A DNA stretch of 64,000 bases from Serripes groenlandicus (taxonomy: Eukaryota > Mollusca > Bivalvia > Cardiida > Cardiidae): NCBI GenBank assembly GCA_031761405.1, contig JASEVX010000010.1, positions 34,405,322 through 34,469,321 of the forward strand, in the 5' to 3' direction. Position 1 is the first letter of the stretch. Each line of letters opens with the position of its first letter. This document shows positions 55,517-64,000 of this stretch, one piece after another. The notes beneath the pieces were generated by a model that saw nothing but the letters and a program-made list of their open reading frames with translations, had not been told where the DNA came from and searched no databases. The translations under genes were made by a program, and so were the position numbers.

Positions 55517-56750
55517 TAGATCACCGTAGCCAAGTCTCAAGGTGATCTATTCTGATTTCTCTCTCTGTCTGTCGTTTATCTTTAAACAACATCTCCTCAT
55601 CAACCACTGGACCAATATCAATCTTAACATCTTAGAAATGTTCATTTGGTGGTCCTCTTTAAAATTGTTTAGATATTTAAATTCTATGGAGAACTTTGGT
55701 TGCTGTTGGGTCAAAATTATCCTTGGGTTACCTCTATCAAAATTGTTTAACCCTTTCCCTCATATAGATGCTTTCTGACGCCTCTGCAGCAGATGGCTTT
55801 TTGAAACATAGCGACAAAAGAAGAAATTGCACAAAACATGCAATTTCTCCTTTTGCCTCAATTTTTTCCACTTTTTGTCATAGGTTATCAATTCAATTAT
55901 GGAGATTTTCTATGTTTTGACAAAATAAGTTCAAAGTCGTCCTGCTGCAGAATTGTTGTATGAGGAAAGGGTTAAGCCATACTGAATGATTGAAAAAAAA
56001 TGGCAGTCGGGCAGCATCAGAAAAAGGGTAAAATGACAAAATTTTAAAAATCCATTCTTATTAAAGTGCTTGTCTAATTTTAAGAGAATTGAATAGAAAT
56101 TTTGCTTTGGTGACCCTGTACTTAATCTATTCAAGCCATATTGATTGGTTACACAATCATAGCAACCAGGTGGCATCATAAAAGGTGTAAAATCAACTTT
56201 TAGCATCAAATCACATCTTCAATTCCAATGGACCAATTTGAACTAAACTTCACAGGAAAGTTACTTTGTTGGTCCTCTTTTAAATTGTCCAAAGATACAC
56301 TTTCTGTGTAGAACGGGTTGCTGTGGCATCTGAAAAGGGAGAACAAAACCCAATATTTAATACTCTTCTCCAATTCCAAGATGATTTGGCAGAACTGTTC
56401 CTTGAGTGACTATCTACAAAAACTGTTCAAACCATATTGATTAGTTGAAAAACAGTGCTAATAGGACGTATCTGAAAAGGGGCAAAATTACAGCACTAAT
56501 TTATAATACCTTTCTTATTTAAGTTCTCTTCTTATTTCAAGATAATTCTGCAGAAATGTTCCTTAAGTGACACTCTACATAATATGTTTGGTTGAAACCA
56601 TTGGACCAATCTACTTCACTTCCACCGGACCATCTTAATTAAACTAAACTTCACAGGAATGCACTTTCTGTGTCCTCTTTCAAATTATTCAAAGATTAAA
56701 TTCCTTATTACAAAATTAATGTCCTTTACTGATAAGCTATTTCATTTACA
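55517..56750. mobile_element. Tandem-core element with AGATCACC end
   Basis: TTTTTAGATCACCGTAGCCA pairs with AAGGTGATCT. The ~160-bp units (TTCACAGGAA, CAAACCATATTGATTAGTTG) are diverged. The MITE at 55748-55975 sits within it. Related units recur at 58070-59113. Confidence 0.6.
55748..55975. mobile_element. TTAA foldback MITE
   Basis: TTAACCCTTTCCCTCATATA to GTATGAGGAAAGGGTTAA. Confidence 0.85.
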
Positions 56751-56863
56751 GTATCCACTCCTTGCAGTTTGAAAACATTGTAGCAAAAGGATAAAAAAAC
56801 CTTGACGAGTTATTTCTCCTTTTGCTGCAATAATCATACTTTCATTATTAAGCGTAAAATGTT

Positions 56864-57063
56864 NNNNNNNNNNNNNNNNNNNNNNNNNNNNNNNNNNNNN
56901 NNNNNNNNNNNNNNNNNNNNNNNNNNNNNNNNNNNNNNNNNNNNNNNNNNNNNNNNNNNNNNNNNNNNNNNNNNNNNNNNNNNNNNNNNNNNNNNNNNNN
57001 NNNNNNNNNNNNNNNNNNNNNNNNNNNNNNNNNNNNNNNNNNNNNNNNNNNNNNNNNNNNNNN
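56864..57063. other. Assembly gap (200 N)
   Basis: Exactly 200 N, a conventional placeholder length, so the true gap size is unknown. A TTAA MITE core fragment (AAACATTGTAGCAAAAGGAT) lies just left, and the gap may hide more repeat. Confidence 0.98.
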
Positions 57064-57570
57064 TTAGAAACAAACTGTAGCATAACTTGTTTCGTGACCA
57101 CGTCTTTAGATGCCTTTTAACTGAGATGCACCGATATCCTATTTTCATCTGACGTGGCTCTTATATACATTCTTAAGAGTCGAGTTTAAGTCTTCATTCT
57201 TATTGACAATAAATAGGCGTGTCACTCATTTGACAGTTATATTATGATGCTTGATACCGCTATCAAGTGATGATAAAACTTAAGTACGTGTATCCGATCA
57301 CTTTTTTACCAAGTAAAAACATTTGCGTCTTGTTGTACATGTTTTAAAACAGGGAATACTAGGCGGTCGAGACTGCGCATGCGTACAGTCTAACCAAAGC
57401 CTTCACTCCCTGCTTGTATATAGCAAAACATACATTCTGAATAAATAAATAAATAGAACAGTGACGTACATGCAGCCTCATTACATTGTTTAACTAATAC
57501 GTGTATACGTTACTACGAGACGCTAACGCGGAAATGCAATTAACCACATACTCGCCAGACGCAATTCATC
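57064..57570. other. Unassigned DNA with an NRF-1-like palindrome
   Basis: TGCGCATGCG (57374-57383) matches the NRF-1 consensus, and AATAAATAAATAAAT follows at 57440. No coding start is seen nearby. Confidence 0.3.
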
Positions 57571-57574
57571 TTTA

Positions 57575-57903
57575 GTTGATTGATTGATTGATTGATTGAT
57601 TGGGGTTTAACGCCGTTTTCAACAGTTTCTCATTCATATCACGGCGACCAGTTCACCTACCCATGTGTTTCCTGGTTATATCACAACAATCTTTCAAAGC
57701 AACTGGCGGTTTTTCCACATAGACTGTTAGTCCATTGACGCTTGCTTCAAAACGAGCAGTTCCTCCTTATGCCACAATGGTGATAAGTCTCGGAGGAATC
57801 TAAGAAAATCAAACGTCGGAAAGAATGTTGGCCGAGCTGGGGTTCGAATTCACAAACCCTGTATTGACAGCCCGCGTCGCTATCGACTGAGCTACCGGGA
57901 CTT
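57575..57903 (-). mobile_element. Full-length tRNA-headed SINE, minus strand, with scrap insertion
   Basis: On the plus strand it starts with (TTGA)n and GGGGTTTAACGCCGTTTTCA and ends in the head GGTTCGAATTCACAAACC ... GACTGAGCTACCGGGACTTA. A short TTAA-MITE scrap (AAAACGAGCAGTTCCTCCTT ATGCCACAATGG) interrupts it at about 57750-57780. Confidence 0.75.
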
Positions 57904-58069
57904 AGCCATTTCAAAGTTTAGTTGAGCGGAGTTCTGAGAAAACCAACTGTGATGTATTTACGATCAATGTAGATGCAGATCTCTGATTTCTGCACTGTTC
58001 GCAGATTAGAATACAAACAATTGTACGTCTGTAACGTTGTATCCATATTTAGATCACATTGGGTCTCAA

Positions 58070-59113
58070 TGTGATTTATTCTGGTCACTTTCTGACCGTC
58101 GTGGACGTTCGGCGTCCGTCCGTGGTTAACATTCAGCTTAACGACATCTCCCCCTAAACCAACCAATTATTTCAGAATTGTTCAAATAGTTCAATTATAC
58201 GGGGAATTTCGGCTGTCGCCGTAAAAGAAAGAAGGGAAATGTCACCATTTTAAAATTATTCCAAGGTAATTTGGTATATATGTTCCTCTACAAAAAACGT
58301 TCAAGTCATATTGATAGGTTGAACAAGATAGCAGTCAAGTACGTGTCGTCAAAAAGAGGCAAAATGAAAAAGTTCGTTCTTATGAAAGTTGTCATCTTTT
58401 TCGAGATAATTTAGCAGAAATGTTCCATGGTAGATTTGTTTAGATGAAAAAGGATCAAATTAACTTTTATCTTCATCGACATCTCCTCCTTAATTAACAT
58501 TTGGACCGATATCAACCAAACTTCACAGGAATGTACCTTTTTGCGAGCCTCTGTCAAACTTCCAAATCTTCAAAGATTTAATGACTGATTACAAATGACC
58601 CTTTTTTGATAAGCTGTTTCGTTTACAGTGACCCCTCCTTGCAGTTTCTTTCCCACTCTTGATAAAAAAAAAAAAAAAAGAAGGGAAATGCCACCATTTT
58701 AAAACTATTCCAAGGTAATTTGGAATATATGTTCCTCTACAAAAAACGTTCAAGTCATATTGATAGGTTGAAATTTTTTTGCAGTCAAGTGCGTGTTGTC
58801 AAAAAGAGTCCTTTCTTATGAAAATTGTTATCTTTCTCGAGATCATTTAGCAGAAATGTTCCTTGGTAGATTTGTTTAGATGAAAAAGGGTCAAATTAAC
58901 CTTTATCTTCATCGACAGCTCCTCCTTAATTAACATTTGGACCGATATCAACCAAACTTCACAGGAATGTACCTTTGGCGAGCCTTTGTCAAACTTCCAA
59001 ATCTTCAAAGATTCAATGAATTATTACAAATGACCTTTATCGACAAGCTGTTTCGTTTACAGGGACCCCTCCTTGCAGTTTCTTTCCAACTCTTGATCAA
59101 AAAAAAAAAAAAA
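58070..59113. repeat. Two tandem copies with poly(A)-like ends
   Basis: Units starting GAAGGGAAATGTCACCATTT (58231) and GAAGGGAAATGCCACCATTT (58680) are 449 bp apart and clearly homologous. Each ends CAGTTTCTTTCC...CTCTTGAT followed by 15-16 A. The A-runs could suggest retroposed copies, but the tandem arrangement argues for duplication. Confidence 0.7.
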
Positions 59114-59534
59114 TCGCTATAAGCAGTTACACATTTGCTACTATTCCACCACTCATGCGATCGATTTGAAATGCGAATCCTGGCCCTCTTGCTATCCTTA
59201 GCATGCAGTCATACACATGTAATAATAACATTAAGGTTGGTTTTCGCAAAGCTCCGCTCGTTTTCATTTGGCTCAGCAATATTGAATGATATTTATAGAT
59301 AAAGGACTTTGTATGTTCAACTATCTCATCATTCGCAGATCCAATTACATTGTATCTTTGTTTCCATTCCTTCATATATACGTCTTCAGCTCCGATCCGT
59401 TTAGACTTAAGACAGTCAATTGTATTTAAAAGAAACATCTCTAAGTGCTATATGCATTGATATTTAATTGAATTCAAAAGACTAGAGACATCTTCTCGAA
59501 CCTTACTTGAACTATATTGTTTAGTCATTACTGG

Positions 59535-59748
59535 ATCAGACTAAGCATGCCGCGCAGGCTTACCCGGGCAGACACTTTTCGCCTCCTGTAGATTTTCTGT
59601 TTCAGGAATCATTACTCTTTACCTATATCCCCCTCATACGGTATGTGTCGGCCCGGATTAGCCTGCGCGGCCTGCGCAGGCTGATCTGGGTCGATACATT
59701 ACGCAGAGTCCATAATGTTGGTGTTTTATCGTGGCACGGCTCATATCA
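59535..59748. mobile_element. MITE of the GATCAGCC / GTTGG-type family
   Basis: It carries GCAGGCTTACCCGGGCAGAC, GCCTCCTGTAGATTTTCTGT and the right end ATGTTGGTGTTTTATCGTGG CACGGCTCAT. The left end is decayed. It is related to 25985-26222. Confidence 0.6.
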
Positions 59749-59969
59749 TGTATACATGTGTGTGAAGGAAATATAAACCAAGCAGTATCATTAATGTATA
59801 CAATGTAGTCGGTGGTCGTCTTCATCCATAATAACACAACAATCTACTGTCTTCTAAGTTACTTTGGCAGTGTGAAAGCACATACCGTCATTCGACGTCT
59901 GCTGTTGCAGACGACTTTTGAAAACATTGCAATACAAGCTGAAATTGCTCAAAACAAATATATTCCAGG

Positions 59970-60330
59970 TAAATAAACTTTTAAGTCATATGTTTTATTA
60001 CAGCTCGTATGAAAAGCTTTTCAAAGACAGATATATTTTATATATTTTATTACAGCTCGTATGAAAAGCTTTTCAAAGACAGATCTATTTTATATATTTT
60101 ATTACAGCTCGTATGAAAGGTTTTCAAAGACAATTCGCTTCCAGGTAAATAAACCTTTAAGTCATATCTTTTATTACAGCTCGTATGAAAAGCTTTTCAA
60201 AAACAGATCTATTTTATATATTTTGTTACAGCTCGTTTGAAAAGCTTTTCAAAGACAACATCTATTCCAGGTAAATAAACCTCTAAGTCATATATTTTGT
60301 TACAGCTCGTTTGAAAAGCTTTTCAAAGAT
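59970..60330 (+). repeat. Tandem array of exon-like units (AG|CTCGTATGAA...|GT)
   Basis: CTCGTATGAAAAGCTTTTCA AAGACA occurs six times, each preceded by a pyrimidine-rich TTTTATTACAG or TTTTGTTACAG. Two complete units end in TTCCAG|GTAAATAAAC. Unit spacing alternates between about 53 and about 70 bp. One frame reads SYEKLFKD or SFEKLFKDN without a stop. Confidence 0.7.
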
Positions 60331-60589
60331 AGATCCGTTCAAGGAAATTGTTCAAAATAAACGACATATTCGAGTTTATCGAATGTTCGAATTATTGCGG
60401 CTCATCTGTACATATAGTCACTTTCACGAATATCATGTTTCGACGAATATCGCGATAAACACGATTTTGGAGTTTTCTATGTCGCGCACGCACTACCGGA
60501 AGTTGTAATATTCGATTAGTCAATATACGATAAATTCGTTCAAGAGTGTGGGGCAGCTGCAATTATATTTTTTTTTTAAAGAAGATGTC

Positions 60590-60881
60590 TTTTTTTTTTT
60601 TTACGAAATTATTGATGCAGAAAGATGCAAATTAAACAAAAAGGACCGCCTTAGTGGTATAATGGTAGAATACTCGCTTCGGCTTTGAAAGGTCGTGGGT
60701 TCGATCCCAGGCCGGGTCATACCAATGACTTAACCTTTTTTTTTTTTTACGAAATTATTCATGCAGAAAGATGCAAATTAAACAAAAAGGACCGCCTTAG
60801 TGGTATAATGGTAGAATACTCGCTTCGGCTTTGAAAGGTCGTGGGTTCGATCCCAGGCCGGGTCATACCAATGACTTAACC
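60590..60881 (+). mobile_element. tRNA-Gly-like SINE head, 146-bp tandem duplication
   Basis: Two units (60590-60735, 60736-60881) start with a T-run and contain GGACCGCCTTAGTGGTATAA TGGTAGAATACTCGC ... TCGTGGGTTCGATCCCAGGC CGGGTCATACC. TGGTAGAATxCTCGC is as in tRNA-Gly, and GGTTCGATCC is a B box. T-arm and acceptor pairing are too poor for a working tRNA. Only one difference (ATTGATGC / ATTCATGC) was noted between the units. Confidence 0.75.
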
Positions 60882-61105
60882 CTTTCCCTCATACGACAAT
60901 TCTGCAGCAGACGACTTGGAACATATTTTGTCAAAAAATAGAACATTCCTATAATTGAATGGATAACCTATGACTTAAAGTGAAAAACATTGTGTCAAAA
61001 GGAGAAATTGCACGTTTTGTGCAATTTCTTCTTTTGTCACTATGTTTTCAAAACGGCGTCTGCTGCAGAGGCGTCAGAAATCGTCTATATGAGGGAAAGG
61101 GTTAA
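60876..61105. mobile_element. TTAA foldback MITE nested in SINE
   Basis: A complete 230-bp copy. TTAACCCTTTCCCTCATACG follows the SINE's ...CCAATGAC, and GAGGGAAAGGGTTAA precedes GAAATGGTTGTTATTAC, the SINE body. Confidence 0.88.
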
Positions 61106-61418
61106 GAAATGGTTGTTATTACTGTTCCTCCTTGGGCACGCAGGCTTAGCATTACGAGGGACTCGCTTGCGTCAGTATAAATGGAAAACACCCAGAATTA
61201 CTGATAACTTAGCCAGCAAACGCCGTGATATAACTGAACAAAATGTTGAAAGCGATGTAAAACGCGAAACAAGCAAACACATTAGATTCTTGTGTGGAGT
61301 ACTAGTGTGAAAAAAACAGGAAGCACATGAGTAGGTGAACTGGCCGCCGCGATCTGCCTGAGAAATTGTTAAAAACGGCGTTAAACCCCAATCAATCAAT
61401 CAATCAATCAATCAATTA
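61106..61418 (+). mobile_element. SINE bodies with AATC tail
   Basis: The continuation of the SINE (CTCCTTGGGCACGCAGGCTT ... GCCAGCAAACGCCGTGATAT AACTG) is followed by a second SINE 3' end (GTGTGGAGTACTAGTGTGAA ... GGCCGCCGCGATC ... AACCCC) and (AATC)n to 61418. Confidence 0.7.
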
Positions 61419-62308
61419 ATTTGTCATAGAACGGACACACTAATAGAACATGAAGCCCGTCCCCTAAGCGATTAAGGGATGAAAGTCTAAGCTGAGACAA
61501 AACGTACCGATATTTCGGAAAACGTCAAAATGTCCAAATTACAATAACGTTCCAATGTTATTTAAATTGGTAATCTCGTGTTTGTTTCCTATTATACAAA
61601 TATCCTTATTTGTCGTAACAGAAATACAAACAACTTAGTATCTACAGACTCTGGTTACAGTCAACTTTTGCGACATCCAGCATTTTACAAGTTATCTCAA
61701 ACTTTTGATGGCCAGCTAATAATATTAACATTATTTTACGTATACCGCACAATGTTGCCAATCAAAAAATAACAAAAGGTATAAACGGTGTATGCCAAAT
61801 TATCTCTGTACATATGTATACTATTCTTAATGGCTATCAGGTGGCTACTTCGGTATGAAGGTATTTATAATATATGTCTGTACCCCCCTTACCCATGTTT
61901 TACTCGACAGCTGCTGTCGAGGAGACAATATATAAACCTCATTCCAATGAAAGGAACTTGGTTTGGAACCGAAAAATAGCCTGCTTTGCCTGAATGAAAG
62001 AAATGGAGTTACGCTATTTCTTCGTGTACATGTAGCTGTATATCGACGCTTGTTGCATTTTGTTCGTTTTTTAAGATTTCAAACTATAGGGACGAAGAGC
62101 AGGGTGGAAAGACACAAACCGCTACGTCAACATCATGTGAGACTGAGTGTAGTATTTGTCATTAGTACGGAGTTATATTTCACCTCAATTCACCTTTATC
62201 ATTTGATAACATGGTTTATTTTTAAAATGATGACCCATAACGCTGTGAACGTGAACAAGCATATTCAGGTTCCATAGTCCTTCTTTCTTTTATCCACAAC
62301 TATAATTG
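61419..62308. other. No assignable gene
   Basis: The open frames of 60-104 codons have no domain, and none shows convincing splice borders. Confidence 0.4.
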
Positions 62309-63424
<1,116 letters not shown>

Positions 63425-63629
63425 CATTTATGTTTAATTCGTTGATTTCATCTGATATATGATAGTGTTGCCATGACCTTAGTTTGGATGACTTATTATG
63501 TTTGTTCAGTGTTATCAGAAGTTTAACCAAGTCAGTTAAAAGAGTTCCCTTTAGCGAAAAATCCGATCTACTGAAGCCAGCAAGAGGGATAACTAGGGCA
63601 AATAATTGTGTCAGCCTGATGGTGCCTCC

Positions 63630-63770
63630 TTAACCATTTCCCACAAACAGACGTTTTCTAAAGCTTCTGCAGCAGCCGAGTTTTGAAAACATTTTTAGAG
63701 AAATTCCTTAATATTGCCTAGATGGTTTTAAAGTCGTCTGCTGCAGTTTTGTTGTATGGGGGAATGGGTG
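63630..63770. mobile_element. TTAA MITE, internally deleted
   Basis: TTAACCATTTCCCACAAACA to GTTGTATGGGGGAATGGGTG. The centre is missing. Nothing recognisable lies between it and the window end. Confidence 0.6.
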
Positions 63771-64000
63771 AAGGTCCCATTGGATCTAGGGTAGAACGCG
63801 GCGTTTAAGGTTTATGGTCATATCTTAATATTGTTATAACGGTTATAACAGTCCCATAAAATCAGAAACGGTGTCTGTAGCACAGCAGGTCATGATTAAT
63901 TACCCAAGCAAACTAGTATAGGGTCATTGCCGATTTAACCTGAGTAACTGTGCTATATAAAGACGTCAAATACTTATGGAAAAATCTTAAATATATTTCA

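Noticed and set aside
56742..57148. Open frames of 92-119 codons across 56742-57148
   Set aside because: They exist only because the 200-N gap is translated as X.
59127..59438. 103-codon minus frame (KSKRIGAEDVYMKEWKQRYN)
   Set aside because: The composition looks somewhat coding, but there are no splice borders, domain or homologue I recognise, and it adjoins a poly(A)-ended repeat. Worth a homology search but not reported as a gene.
60643..60720. Two identical tRNA genes
   Set aside because: A and B boxes are present, but T-stem and acceptor pairing fail and the copies continue into SINE bodies; treated as SINE heads.

Overview
This window looks like animal nuclear DNA. It is AT-rich, its genes are split by GT-AG introns, repeats are dense, and there is one 200-N assembly gap (56864-57063). 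No bacterial operons or Shine-Dalgarno sites were seen. The repeats suggest a bivalve mollusc: tRNA-headed SINEs with (AATC)n tails, hundreds-of-bp tandem-core elements ending in a GGGCC/GGCCC hairpin, and a swarm of TTAA-flanked foldback MITEs. A dreissenid-like mussel is my best guess, from memory only.

The best-supported gene is MRPL38, the PEBP-domain protein of the mitochondrial large ribosomal subunit. I assembled it by hand from eight plus-strand exons between 30662 and 53864. All junctions have GT-AG borders and matching phases, and they give a 406-residue protein. Every exon is small (88-215 nt). The seven introns hold about 20 TTAA MITE copies, SINEs, a 3-4 kb DNA transposon present twice, tandem-core elements and a 45-bp minisatellite.

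Left of it (1-30 kb) lie the C-terminal exon of a DXD sugar-transferase-like protein (7531-8168), a twice-occurring OTU-protease-like fragment (9640-11075), and isolated exon-like segments on both strands (1085-1228 +, 5272-5394 -, 16892-17035 +, 23687-23763 -) that I cannot assign. A retroelement-like gag fragment (25561-25776 -) follows, then two almost identical head-to-tail 1.5-kb hAT transposons of the ZMYM1/DUF4371 type (27362-30350), both with broken transposase. Right of MRPL38 (54-64 kb) are more tandem-core repeats, an exon-like AG/GT tandem array (59970-60330), a duplicated SINE head, a 1.1-kb CAT/ATC trinucleotide array (62309-63424) and no recognisable gene.

The most useful observations are internal insertion records. 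SINEs broken at TTAA show that the MITE duplicates TTAA. A SINE has an intact 11-bp target-site duplication. A filled/empty site pair shows that a 1.07-kb tandem-core element inserts at an A|T dinucleotide with no target duplication, as Helitrons do. The minisatellite monomer appears to have been born from the terminus of the MITE.
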